A stretch of DNA of 42,401 nt from Chondrus crispus (lineage: Eukaryota > Rhodophyta > Florideophyceae > Gigartinales > Gigartinaceae), in the NCBI RefSeq assembly GCF_000350225.1, contig NW_005179222.1:185079-227479 (forward strand). Reading direction: 5' to 3'. The position numbers were made by a program, and so were the translations under genes. The notes beneath the pieces were generated by a model. It ran no database searches. It was given only the letters and a program-made list of their open reading frames with translations, and was not told the DNA's origin. This document shows positions 25,971-37,148 of the stretch, one piece after another; position 1 is the first letter of the stretch; each line of letters opens with the position of its first letter.

Positions 25971-26252
25971 CTACTCCCTGCTCCTCTTCTTACCACTACG
26001 TTTGTGTGTTTTGGTTTGCAGGAGCAGATCCCGTACCTCCGCCACTTGAAAGTTTTTCGCATCATTTCCACCAAGTCGTTTCAGTATTTCTTCACATAGC
26101 ATGAACGGATTCCGTGCAGCGCTATCAGGAATAATTCTGCGATTGGCATCTATAGCCACGAAATGGTCGACGATTCCATGTTGCTTGAGACGGACGATCC
26201 AGATGCCCTTTTTCATGTTGGAAATCCAACCGAAGGGGTTAGCACCGAACAA
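25971..26252 (-). CDS. Hypothetical ORF, 93 codons, possible fragment of a transposon-borne protein
   Basis: The frame has no ATG at its 5' edge (TTG at 26252; open back to a TAG a few codons earlier), so it is probably the 3' end of a broken gene. KGIWIVRLKQ, VDHFVAIDANRRIIPDSA and VAEVRDLL make a pattern of a conserved His and Asp in beta strands, followed by a Lys/Arg-rich tail. It reminds me of the His/Asp part of cysteine-protease-like proteins found near transposons, but I cannot support a family. It ends 10 bp from the Copia-4 stop, convergent with it. Confidence 0.35.
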   Translation of the reverse strand: MFGANPFGWISNMKKGIWIVRLKQHGIVDHFVAIDANRRIIPDSAARNPFMLCEEILKRLGGNDAKNFQVAEVRDLLLQTKTHKRSGKKRSRE

Positions 26253-27324
26253 GTCCTTTTGCGCTTGCTAATTTTTCCCAATGGTGAGGCTGACTGGAAG
26301 CTTTGGTAGTACGAAAATAGCTGCTTCAAAGATGTGATCAATTTTGAATTCCTCTCGAAATACTTGGCCACGTTGAGGGCGTCTTCCGGGCTACTCTATG
26401 CGGCTACCCCGTTCGCGACTGAGTCCGGGACACAACTACCTTCGTTACGGCAGAAAGCTTTTGGACGGTATTCGTGGATTTGGAATTATCGCGTGTTTCG
26501 AATATGACCTCGTGCACTAACTGCTCCGATCACGACCGGGACACCTCGGTTATTTTTCATCCATTCGAATAAGTTGCTGAGAAGGCGCTTCCGCAGATAT
26601 ATTTTCTCCTCATCCGTCATTGTCGATGACAACGCTATTTGCGAAAGCACAGCCAAAGACGAAAGCGAAATGTTCAGTAATAAACATAAGTTTATTGCTC
26701 CGCGGGCGCGTGCGGCGTCTGAGCCTCGATCCGTCTACACTTACGCTCCCGTCCCCCTTTTCGTGCTGCCGTCGCTTGACCCATTGCCCACCAACACGAG
26801 GTCAACCAGAAAGTTAGACCCCACCATCAGATATAGTTACTAACTAGGTCTACGGTAGTTGTAGTGCAATAATGGGCTCTACAGGGGGGTGAAAAGAAAG
26901 GAAAATATTTGGATATGAAAAGTAGTCCGGGTTGGGGGGACACACGTGTGAATACTTGCACAGTTTTAATTTTCAATTATTTTATTTTATTTAGTTAGTT
27001 AGTTGGCATTAATTTTGCTGACACTAGATTAGATTTAGGATCTAGCGCCGCGAGCTACTGTAGTGGCTCCGGCGGGGCGATATATACCTTAGCCCTCTGA
27101 CCACCAAGTCAGTAAAGGTAACCCGAGTTGCCAGAGTTGAATATCGCCTTGGTCGAAGTCCGTCTTTCCCAAGACGCTCCCTTTTACCACAGATTACGTT
27201 ATCCTTTGCGCTCGGGGGTTCCCTTTTCTTTTTCCTTTATTTCCCTATTCTTTTCTATCTCTACCTCTATTTTTCCCTTAATTGCGTTGGTTCCACTGGA
27301 GTTGGTTGCAACCGATCCGGTGTA
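26253..27324. other. Gene-free stretch, AT-rich in the middle
   Basis: Only short ORFs. About 26950-27010 is AT-rich with a short TTAG repeat. A TATA-like GATATATACC is at about 27077-27086, followed by a pyrimidine-rich tract at about 27180-27290. This could be an LTR or leader of an unrecognised element. It does not match the LTRs of elements A or B. Confidence 0.35.
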
Positions 27325-27610
27325 GGTGTTTTTAGCCATCGGGCAACACGTTGTGTAGCGCTGCTACTGTTTCAAGTTCCGTCGGAAGGCTGTTGCAACG
27401 ACGCCTCCGTCGAAGGTCTTACTGTATAAGACAGAGTTGGTACCGCCTACCACGATTGCGATCGCGCTGGTGAGGGTGTTTTTAGCCATCGGGCGACACG
27501 TCGGTAGTAGCGTTGCTACACGGTTACGATCCCGTCGGGTAGTGCCGAACAAGCCCCCGTCGAAGACCTTGAATTATACACAAGGTGCTGAAGACACTCG
27601 TCGAGCATTG
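27325..27610. repeat. Two imperfect tandem repeats with a 150-bp period
   Basis: Copies begin at 27325 and 27475. Both start with GGTGTTTTTAGCCATCGGGC. They share further blocks, including a CACG, a CTAC/GCTAC segment and CCGTCGAAGNNCTT. No coding potential is seen. The unit does not resemble the element A repeats. Confidence 0.75.
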
Positions 27611-30600
27611 GTCTTACAACCCCGCGAACCGCGGTTACGTTCTCGTAGACAAGCCCAACCCGCACTCGTCGAGCACTCAAGTCTTCACAAGTCTCTACCA
27701 CCATTATCCTCCCGGGCCGGGCATCTTTCCTTAACCCCCCCGTCGGAGTTGAGCTACCGTGGGCTGCAAGCCCAAACAAGGGGAAAGGGAGTCTCGAACG
27801 CTCCGTAGCGCGTGCCATCGGCAGTGGTTGTTGCTGTTGTTGGTTTTCTTCTTTTTGTTTGACCGTCGGACTGTGTTCGCGGCCTGCCAGGCACATTGCA
27901 CTACAGTAGTACAGACTAAAAGGAAAAGCGAAGGAAGTCGGCGGACCCTATCGGAGGGTCACAGTCGAGGACGCGTTCAAGTCAAGTCGTCTTGACTTCT
28001 CGGACGTCAAGAACGCGAAACATAAGAACAGGACAGTACGAACTGCCTGAAAAAATGTTGGGCCCTCGTAATGACCGACATTACGAGGACCGCAAAACCC
28101 CGTTCGGATCGGAAAAGTCGCACGACCCCCCCCTTGATCAGGATTGTCGGACGATCCGTTAACCCCAGCAACCACGGCGAGGAGGGGCGCCCGACGAACG
28201 AGGCGATCAGCGGTGCAATCACGAGAGCCGTCGGTGGGCAGAGTAAGCGACCAGAATGCTCGTTGCTTGTGTCTCGGAATATCCGAGAAGGTTGAGGCTC
28301 ACTTCAAGGCCTCAGTCCGCACCCGGGTCCGATAACCTGACGGACAGCGTGGTCATGACCCTATCGATAGGGGTCGTGCGCGGGGAAGCGCACAAACGGC
28401 GTGTGCAGATGAGCAGGCGAGTGAGGCTGCGTTCGCCTCAACAGTCGCCAGGATAGTTAAGGAAGGAGCGGAAGCGCAGGAGCCACTCGGTCGGAGGGGC
28501 ACCAAGATATGCGCACGGACGCGAGACACTTCAAAACCGCCGCCAAGACATGCCCCGTAATAAGGAAAATTACGGGGGATGAGAACGTTACACGTGAGCG
28601 ACGCCGGAGGTGCGCGCCATGCGCCAACATCGCTTGCGGCATCACCAAATCACCCCGCCACGATCCCCCGAAAATAACGGAAAATCAACGGTGGCAGTTA
28701 CACCAGCACGTGCATGGCGCACGGGGGTACTGTACCCCATACGAAAAGCAAGGAGAAGGCGGACGGCGCTGAGCTAGGGTACAACGGGTACCACCAGAAG
28801 GTACACACGTCCGCCGCCTGACTGGGAAGGGATGCGCGCGCGAGGTTGAATCCCACGCTCGCATCGAGCGGGTGCCTCGAAATACTGACGTGCGGCGAGC
28901 CGCCAGACTGGGTTTTTCCTCTAACCTTCCTCGCGCGCACTGCCGACCGAGCACAGGTCGAGCTTCGAACCCAAGCCGTGCTCCCTCGACCAACGGAGGA
29001 GCGGAGGGCTACCGTTGAGGAGAAGACCAGCGCGGGGGAGCGCTTCCGCGCACCTGAACCTTCGCAACCGACGGCGAACGGCGCTGGAAGAAGCCTCCAC
29101 CAGGGGATCCTACGTCACTAACCTCTCTCTCTGTGCGGATCGAGAACCGCGGTTGCGAACAGGCGGGCTATGGCCGAAAGGAGGGACGGGTACCGACGAG
29201 GAACACCCAGCGAACCTGCAACCTCAACTACGACGCTCAGAGAGGAGCGAACTAAGACGCTTACCCTGGCCTCGGCGCAGCAAGACGACGTCGCCTCCGC
29301 AGAAGAGGGAAGAGACGCAAGAACACCGGGCGCGGCGCCAGTGCACAACGCCTGCAAGAAGAATAACCTGCACGACCGTACACCGCGCGCCGATAACGTC
29401 GTCAGACGTCGCGCCACGGACACGCCGCCTCAAAAGGTCTAAGATTGTCACGGACGTTGAGATCGAGGGTGTGTCGGTCACGACGTCGCCTCCGAGGAGG
29501 CCGAACAGGAAACGAGCAACATCGAAATTGTTACCTCCGGACGGTTGATTTCGAACAGCAGCTTCGGCACCACCGACACCTCACGTCGGTGCGGGCAAGG
29601 GGGGACCGAAGGCTCGTGGACGACTTCGGGGTCGATCGGAGGCTGACTGCGAGAACACGATCTCAGGTCAGAAGAGGGTCCCGCGCTCCCTCACGGGCAC
29701 GATGCTTAGAACCGGACCCTAACGTCGACGCCTCCCTCGCAGAGGCGCTGAACGCAGGCAAGCACGCGAGTCAGTTGGCTAGCGACGCCACTACGACGAG
29801 CAGAAACGCCCCCCCTCGCCTGGCCGCTGGCCATGAACTTGAGGACCGGAGCGCAGATCGCGAACGTCAACGCTGTTGGCGTGCTCAGATGCAGGATAGA
29901 TGTATGTGCCGCTGAAAAGCAAGGACGTTGAGAAGCTGACGGTGGGCTTGCGTCAGGAAGCCATCGTGGGGAAGCGAGCGATGGGTTGCCGAAGGAGAGT
30001 GTGAGGCGGGAACACTCAGAATGATGCACGAGAAGAGGCGTCGCCCTCGTCGACCCCCACGCGGACCAGCTCGCTACACAAACGCTGTCGAAGGGCTGTG
30101 GTGGAACACGGTACAGCAAAGACATGCGAAGCGTTCGAGGGAGGGCCGTCCTCCGACCTCTGGCTCTCTCTACCGATCGTCTCACAAGCCGTAGCCGAGG
30201 GATGGGAACCGTTGACCTCGGTACCGGAGCAGGGGAACCTATCCGCACGCGCATGCTAAAAAGAGGGCTTCGGCCACGCGGCTACGCTCAGCCGTTGAGC
30301 TGCACGGCGTGGCACCCCCTCCCTGACTCGCCTCTCACTCGGGAAAGGCACCGACTGCGCGCAAGGGGGGGAGGCGAGGAGGAGAAGTAACTGCGCTCCG
30401 CACACACATCACGTTGGGCAGAAGGAGTCGGGGATCGTCCGGCCAATGGGACATCGTTAAATTCGGTACCTCAGAAATCGCCCATGTGTGCTCCTCAACC
30501 GCGTAAGAGCAGACCGACCAATGGGAGCTCGTTAATTCCGCTCGGGCTTGACCACCATCACGTCCGAGCTCTCTGCGTCTCCCGGTGTCCGCGCCCCTCC

Positions 30601-31548
30601 CTCGGACACGCCGTCCCCTTTGGACCGAACGAAGAGGTCGCCGGCAGGCGGAGGACGGAGAGGGAGGCGGACAGAGAAAGGGAGGCCACGCGAAACGGTG
30701 CAGTACGCTCGACCGTCGACGTTGCCGCCGCGCACGCGGCCACAGACGCCTCACGAGACAGGGCACATCACGCAGCGCCCTCCCGTCGTACGGGGGTGAC
30801 GCGCGGTAGCCAGCCACCCGCTTGGGAGCCGCACCTCGCATCCGGGACGGACCGGCTATCGCAGCCGGAAGGAGGCGGGGGCAAGACCCGCGGGGAGGTC
30901 TGGCGCCGTCGGGTCGATACCACGGGACCCGGAACCAGCCGAGGGCCTCGACGCGCCACGAGGGCCGGACCAGCTGGGCCTACGATTCTGAGCACGAGGA
31001 AAGGCGCCCGCCAGCGTTCGGACGGAACGACGCCTCCGGGGCCTTTAAGATCGAAATTGGAATGACGTCGGCCGAGACCCAAGACCGCTATGAGGCAACA
31101 AAAAAAATAGAAGAAGGTCGTGACCGATCGGCGGTAACCAAGGAGGATACCCTTCGACACATCCAGGTACCGGGAGCACCAACCGGGGTGTCGACCCCCG
31201 GTCGGGCTGTCCGATAAGCCATTCGGGGAAGGGAGTGCTCAGCTGGGTGACGCGTAGAAGCCGAGGAGGGGAAGTGCCTGAGACGGGGCTATAACCACCG
31301 TACGCCGCAGCTCACCTAATCCACGAGAGCGCAGAGCGGCCGGTTGCCCTCTCAGCGACTCCCGTGCGTACGTCGCTAGCGTATAAGGTAGAATGGACCG
31401 CGTCGCGTACAGCCCATCGGGGAGCGTCGTGCTACAAGCGAGGTCGCTATGTGGACCGAGGGGAGAAATCGATAACGCACGTCGATGAGCAGAGGACAAG
31501 AAAATGCCTTAGGGGCTTTTACCAGAGGGAGCTGTCGAAGGATGCTGC
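27611..31548. other. Long hairpin-rich stretch without a recognisable gene, probably part of element B
   Basis: Plus-strand ORFs of up to about 190 codons are Arg/Pro/Thr-rich, with no domain and no gag or pol motif. Between 27950 and 28600 there are perfect hairpins: 27979-27986/27991-27998 (loop TCGT), 28064-28073/28079-28088 (10-bp arms), 28272-28278/28282-28288, the palindrome 28359-28372, 28376-28381/28388-28393 and 28553-28561/28569-28577. A near-copy pair with CCAATGGGA lies at about 30438-30470 and 30514-30545. The hairpin style matches element A, so I infer this is non-coding interior of element B. The left limit of B and its 5' LTR were not found. Confidence 0.4.
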
Positions 31549-33708
31549 TTAATCGTCGGTAGACCCGAGCGTTCGACGGATCGTACCGTTTGAGGGCGCC
31601 GACGAACCCGAAGGACGCCCCGTCGGAGGACAATAGCTGGGGTGAGTTGGCACGTCGGCCTCCATTTCGTGGAGAGGAGGAAGCGCCACCTCCTCGCGAG
31701 GGGTCCAACCCCTTGCTAGACCAGCGGAAGTCGCGGGTTCGTCGGCCATCGCAGGGCCGGGAACGCGACTATCATGAGGATCTCGAAGATTCTGCCGCAG
31801 CGCGGGCGCGGACGCAGCACGCTCCGCGGGCCCAACACGGGCGGCTCTGAGTGCGTCCCGTTCTCCGCGATACCGATCGCGGTCGACGACAGCGCGCTGG
31901 AGATCGCTCGCGCGACGTGAGGAGGCACCCCGTAGGACCTCGAGCTCGCACCGGGCGTCGCGAAGCTGTGCCGCAAGAGAGTCACGTTCAGCGGCAAAAG
32001 ACTGACGCTCCGTTTCGAGGCGACGGGCTTCTCTACTGCGCTCAAGGTACCAATTCGTCAGGGTTCGAAGTAGACCCTCCACACTCCAGGTCCGGTCAAT
32101 TACGCTCCCCAGGGCGCGGGACAACCTGGGGATTGCGGTGATCTCGCGACGAGCTAAGTCGAGACTAAGCGCAGTGAGCCGCGGTGTACCAGGGTATCCA
32201 ACCGAGCCTAGGGAAGGCAGCGGAGGCAGCGTAGTCCCCGCCGCCGTATCGTGACGGACTTCGGGATGAGCCCGCGCCGCGTCGGCCCCAGCCAATGCGA
32301 CGGCTGGGGACTCGCCATCGAGGTCACGATACCTCTTCCGCCGCGCCTCTCGCGCCGTGGACCCGACACCTCCTTTGCCATGAGAGGGACCCACCGCATT
32401 GGAGCCCGAGCGAGCCACGAAGGCGTCTCCTTTTAAATCGTAGGCGAGGAAGAAGCTCTGGGACCCGGTTCTGTAGTCAGTCCACGGCCGTCGATCGCGT
32501 TCGGGCACCGCAACGGCGCGGTGCATCAAGTCGAGAACCGAAGAGTAGGTCCACGGGACAGGCGGGGAGCCGCGCTCCAAGGGGTGCAACGCCACGTCGG
32601 GCAGCGATGGCGCGACCCGACCAAGGAAAAACAGCAAACCGATGGGCTGTACGAAAACGCGCTCGTGCAGGACGACCTCGCTCATGAAAGCGTTGCAAGT
32701 TGACCACGCCCACTCACCGTCGTAATTGTAGACCAGCTCCTCGTAGGCTGGATGCTTCGGGTCAGTACCAGCGAAGCCGAAATGCTTCAAAGCGCAGGGG
32801 AGTAACGGGTGCACCCCAAACGATAGGAGTGCCTCCCCTACGCTTGGAGGAAGTTCCGGGAAGTCGCCCCGCGATAGACGCGGGGGAAAGGCAGCGGACG
32901 GGAAGACTCGGCCGTCGTCCTCTTCATTATGGCTTTAGGCCGACCAATCGTTGGGGGCTAAGGCAATACGATGGATACGCATAAGCGCGAAGGCGGACTT
33001 TTGGGGGGCTGCGCGAGTCCGGGAGTGAGTACGAGGACGGGGGCCGACGTACAGCCCCGCTACCTCCGAGAGGACCAACCGACGGGGATGTCGAGGGCCC
33101 CGATGAAAGAGATACGTCGACATTCGGTCGACGTATTCCGCCTCCTCGATACTATAGACGAACGTTCCATCACTGGGTATCTCGTCCGGAATTGGATAAG
33201 GTGCGCCGTCGCCCTCAGACAAGAGACGAACCAATGCGAGGGACGCCTCTGCTGCGAGACCACCGTCGTAGATGGTGCAAACCCGGCGGAGATCGGGGCG
33301 CAAGTGAGCCCTTGCCAGGAGCTCACCAATGGTAATGCTCGACCGAGCGTGGCGCCGCCACGCGTAGTTCAGGCGATCGAGGGGCAGCGGAATGGACCGC
33401 TCTAGGGGCACCCCCAGCCACTGCGTGGAGGTGCCGGACACCTCCTCCTCTGCGATCCGGCCGAGCCGAGAGGAAGTAGTCGGCGCACCGGGGCACCGAC
33501 AGCTTCCGGAGGCCCCGTATGAGCCCACGACGGGCTGGTACGGACCATCGCGCGGCCATACCGTGAATCCGCCGCCGGGTGCACCGCCCGCGCCATCGAT
33601 CGGCGCAGGCGGAAGGGGCATCGGACCCCCCGTCACCAAGGACGGATGGGCCGCAGGAGGCGGAGCGACGGTCGGCAAGGGACCGATATCCTCGGTTACT
33701 GTAGACAT
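31549..33708 (-). pseudogene. Antisense accessory gene of element B, one in-frame stop
   Basis: From the ATG at 33708 the frame runs to 31549 with a single UAA at 32935-32937; about 718 codons, compared with 736 in element A. Shared blocks in order: WLGVPLERSIPLPL, LRPDLRRV, LLSEGDG, YVDRMSTYL, GLYVGPRP, QKSAFALMR, then after the stop EEDDGRVF, HPLLPCALKHFG, EWAWS, RVFVQP, HPLERG, KRYRDLD and a coiled coil (SREARRLETERQSFAAERD onward). Many differences are conservative, so the protein was under selection after the two lineages split. The stop makes this copy probably inactive. There is no frameshift, so the damage is recent or the stop is tolerated. Confidence 0.8.
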
Positions 33709-34265
33709 TAGGGGACCTCGGGATTTTCGGAATGGTCTCGGGGGCCACCAGGGCGCCAGAGCGGAGGAGTTGGGGCGACCGAAAGGGACTGTGAGGGCAC
33801 CCCCTCGACAGGGGTGCGGTCGTCCATAGCCGATGAGCCAACGACCAGCTCGTCCGACCCACTGCCCGGAGCTGGCAGAGGAAGCGTGATACCGCCCTGA
33901 GGGGTCGTGGGAGACGGCATATCGGTGACGCCGGGACGTGAGCCGAGTATGCAGACGGGGGAGAAGGCGAGCTCGGGGGCAGGGAAAAGAAAGAGTGCTC
34001 GCCCGGTTAGAGGAAGGAACACGAACCCCCTCGAAAGGGGTAACAATGTGATGCTGAGGGCGACCCCAGAGGGCGTGCGCACGACCGCCCGGTTAAGAGG
34101 GGGCGACGGAGACGAAAGGGGAACGAGATCGCCGGTTGCTGGAGAGAGGGGCGAGGAATCAGCGCGCGCACGAAGGAGCACGGGGCGAGACGCCGAGAAT
34201 ACCGCCCAGAGAGCGGAGTCGTGGTAAGGAGCGGACGGGACCGTATCGAGGACGCGGTTAGACAT
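33708..34265 (-). CDS. Hypothetical upstream ORF of element B (185 codons) joined to the antisense gene by TAATG
   Basis: An ATG at 34265 opens a frame of Pro/Ser/Leu-rich sequence that ends in TAA at 33708-33710. That TAA overlaps the ATG of the antisense gene as TAATG. I do not recognise the product. Overlapping stop-start codons of this form can support reinitiation in some eukaryotic retrotransposons. Element A has no equally clear partner ORF, so this may also be chance in GC-rich sequence. Confidence 0.35.
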   Translation of the reverse strand: MSNRVLDTVPSAPYHDSALWAVFSASRPVLLRARADSSPLSPATGDLVPLSSPSPPLNRAVVRTPSGVALSITLLPLSRGFVFLPLTGRALFLFPAPELAFSPVCILGSRPGVTDMPSPTTPQGGITLPLPAPGSGSDELVVGSSAMDDRTPVEGVPSQSLSVAPTPPLWRPGGPRDHSENPEVP

Positions 34266-34309
34266 GGCTCACGCTCTACAAGCACCCGTGGACGCGGACG
34301 TACCCGCTT

Positions 34310-34321
34310 AAGGGGGGGGCC
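34310..34321 (+). other. Polypurine tract of element B
   Basis: AAGGGGGGGGCC lies immediately before the LTR start (TGTAGTATAAC at 34323). This is the position where plus-strand synthesis is primed in LTR elements, and it sets the element orientation as plus. Confidence 0.7.
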
Positions 34322-34322
34322 G

Positions 34323-34989
34323 TGTAGTATAACCCCCCCCTGGGGCTTTATTTTAGATTAGATCAACTCAGAATCGGATCGGTTACTGTAGGGCTCGATG
34401 CTCTACAGTACCATCACGTGTACCCCCAAGTACAGGGGGCGCACGTGTACACGTCTACGCGCGGAACGAAGAGCGCGCACACACGTGTACTGTCAGCCCC
34501 GATGGCTGACAGTATTACAGTGTCGACCGACCGCTACAGTACGTCGCTACAGTACATCGGTACTGTACTACTATGATAGGTTATTATGTACATTAAATAT
34601 GCAGCGGACCGGCGGCGGTGGAGGAGAACAGGGACGGACTTGTCACCCACCGACCGTCGAGGTCCGACTTCCCGCTTATTCTAAGGTAGCGCTCGCTAAC
34701 TACCTTAGAGCGGCACCGAGCGCGGGTTGAGGACGCGCGGTACGCCCACGAGTCGGCTCCGCCTCCGCCCGTCGGTACTGGATCGTTACCCAGTACCGCG
34801 CCGGGGCGTCGAGGCGTCGAACCGCTCGCGCGTACCGGCGTCCTCCCCGTTCCCGCTCTACCACGCTACCCGGGCCCGCTGCCCGGTGCCGTTAGCTGGT
34901 GTCCTGCTTCACCCCCTCCGTCTTCCCGATCGGACGGGGTCTCGGTCGAACTGTGCATACACCCCTATCGCTGGGGTGTTTATGCTACA
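34323..34989 (+). repeat. 3' LTR of element B (667 bp)
   Basis: It begins TGTAGTATAAC and ends TGTTTATGCTACA. In reverse it resembles the LTR of element A at both ends and in its middle (an AT-rich TATGATAGG...ATTAAATAT core). Its hairpins correspond to those of A: 34385-34394/34400-34409 (one G-U pair) and 34490-34498/34504-34512 (CTGTCAGCC/GGCTGACAG). No second copy was found in the window. Confidence 0.75.
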
Positions 34990-37148
34990 GTCGCCCCGGA
35001 CGGAGCATCTAGCTTTGCGTTTGACGTCGGTGGGATCGGTTTCTATCGCTTTGTATCGGTACGTCATGGTCATCGGTATGATCTCATTGCGCGGCGGGAG
35101 TTGCGCGCTCACGTTCCAGTCTATTGCTTGTGTGAGATCGAGTTGGTCCAGTTCGGCATTGTGTGCTGTGCCCCATTCGCGCGCGTCCAGGTATTTGTTT
35201 GCTTGTTGGCGAGTCCGGGGGGGGAGTCGTGGTTGGGGTAATGGTTAGCGGGATTCTGCGGCGCTGTTGCTGTGCTGCGAATGCGGCGTTGGTGGTGCGC
35301 GTGGGGTCGGAGTGCTTGGTGTATGGGTGAAAATTGTTGGTGCGTACAGTTTGGTAGCTGCGCGTGTTGAGGTTGAATACCTTGACGTGTGCGACGTCCA
35401 TGCCGTACATGTAACGAGCGGTGCGGGCGCGTGTTCGCAGCTTATGCTTTGGCGTTTTGAGTATGGGGACAGAGCCAAGTTGGCCAAATATGAAGAGTTT
35501 GTCGATGGCTGGAGGTGCACCATGCCATAGTGTGTGTGGTATGTTTTGTACCACATGCTGGTAACTCATGTTGTATTTAAATACAGCGTCACGTACTGCG
35601 TCCTCCCAGTACGCTTGGGGAAGTTGGCTGTGGGCGAGGGCTGCACGGGCAGCGTTCAAGATGGTGCTGTTGATTCTTTCTGCTATGGCGTTCTCTTGGG
35701 GGGTGTAGGGTGTGGATGGTTTGAATCGGATGTCACGTTGTGCCAGGAACTGTTACATATATTTGGATGTGTACTCACGCGCGTTGTCGGTCGTGACGGT
35801 GAGCGGGTATCGTCCGGTTGAGCTTGCGATTGATTCTATGGCTGTTGTGAGGTTGGCTGGTACTTGTGCTCGGTTGTTGAGGAAGGCTACGACCAGGTAT
35901 CGTGTGGCGGTGTCGAGCACCGTCATGAATTATTTGTTCTTTTGCATTGACGGTGGGGAGAACGGTCCGCAGACGTCGGAGGAGAGGCTTTGTCCGGCTG
36001 TTGTAGTGTGTACAGTGCGCTTGTGTGGGGCTGCTGCGGTTTTTCCGTCAATACAGCCCGCGCACGAGAGCTTGGGAGGGTTGTTTTGGAGTGCTTTGGG
36101 TAGGATGGGAAGCATGACGTGCTTGGCCATTGTTGCTATGGAACGGGGACGAAGGTGTCCAAGCTTGAGGTGCCACTCGTGCATGGTTTGTTGTGCGTTG
36201 GGTCTTGGCGGTGTTGTTGGTTCGTGCGCTTGTTGTCGGATTTGTTGCGGTGTGCGTGGAGGGAGGTGCAGTTTGGTTGGTTTTGATGGTGGGGTGGTTT
36301 TGGGCGGTGTGGGGCGTCGGGGAGATGGTGGTGGGAGTTGTTTGGTACGCGTTGGGGTTGGTTGAGGTGGGGGTTTATTGCACGTCTTGGTTGTTTTCTT
36401 GTAAGGTGTGCCTCGGGCTGCTAGCACACGTCCTATGGCCCGTTGGGGAGGAAGGTGCGGTGAGGGAGTGTCGAGGCGGTAGAAACCTTGATGAAATTTG
36501 GCTGTGGGGATCGCCCGGGGGCAGTGGCGTTGGGTCGTGCAGCGTTGCGTGGTCTTTGGTGAAGGTGATATGGCCGTGGCGCGTTTGGTCGTGGACGGAG
36601 AGGAGGTTCTGGCGGAGTTTCGGGGCGCACACTGTGTTGGTAGTGACGTGCTTAGGCGTCGTTGAGATCGTCGTCTTTCCATGATGGGTGATCGGGCAGG
36701 GTTGGCCCGTAGCGGTGAGGGTTAGTTTGCCTGTTGTCGGTTTGAGGTTGGGGTGGGGTTTGGTGACGTGAGTTGGGTGCGCTGCGGAATCGAGGAGAAA
36801 ATGTGTCTTACCTGGAGGTCTGGTGTGTGCAGTGTGTGTGGCTAGGGCATCTTCCAGCTGTGCTACGCGTTGGTGGAGGTCTTCTGTGTTGGGTGTGGTG
36901 GGGGTGGTGGTGTGGTCCCCCTGTTGCTGCGTGTCGGTATCGTAGAGGCCGTTGGCTCCATACGACTGTCTGCATCTGCCTTGCAGAGTATAGCACTGCT
37001 CAGTGTCGTGTGTGATGCTGCCATGATGGCTGCACCACTTGCCGGCCCAACCTTTGGGGCGAGGGTGGTTGCGGGGTGCGCATGGCTGGCGGGGGGCACG
37101 GCGTTGCTGTTGTTGGGATTGGTAGGGTGGGCGAGGCGTGTACTGGTT
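34990..37148 (-). pseudogene. Copia-3 nucleocapsid, protease, integrase and RT start, frameshifted
   Basis: Pieces in three frames give the usual order. Zinc knuckle CSHHGSITHDTEQC at 36993-37034; protease FLLDSAAHPTHV with DSA at 36783-36791; integrase EWHLKLGH, CAGC and SSDVCGPF in the frame ending at 35930; TTDNAREY in the next piece; then ORF 35084-35659 with NAARAALAHSQLPQAYWEDA; and finally RT start PMTMTYRYKAIETDPTD and KRKAR. At least three frame changes disrupt the polyprotein, and the RT active site is absent. Confidence 0.8.

Larger units (their letters stand above)
31549..34989 (+). mobile_element. Element B: 3' part of a Gypsy-type element related to A, without visible gag or pol
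   Basis: The orientation follows from the 3' end: a G-rich polypurine tract (34310-34319) directly before a 667-bp LTR (34323-34989) whose end TGTTTATGCTACA and hairpin chain match the LTR of element A in reverse. Next to it, on the minus strand, lies the same antisense gene as in A, again with its N-terminus towards the LTR. Where pol should lie on the plus strand, to the left, there is no RT, integrase or gag. The element is therefore either non-autonomous or 5'-deleted. It abuts the Copia-3 RT at 34990. Confidence 0.75.

Noticed and set aside
26873..27160. Left LTR of element B
   Set aside because: It shares an AT-rich core and a CTACTGTAG motif only; the ends and hairpins of the LTR at 34323-34989 are absent.
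28007..31217. Chain of Arg/Pro-rich plus-strand ORFs as a decayed gag-pol of element B
   Set aside because: No capsid, zinc-knuckle, protease, RT or integrase motif could be found in any frame.
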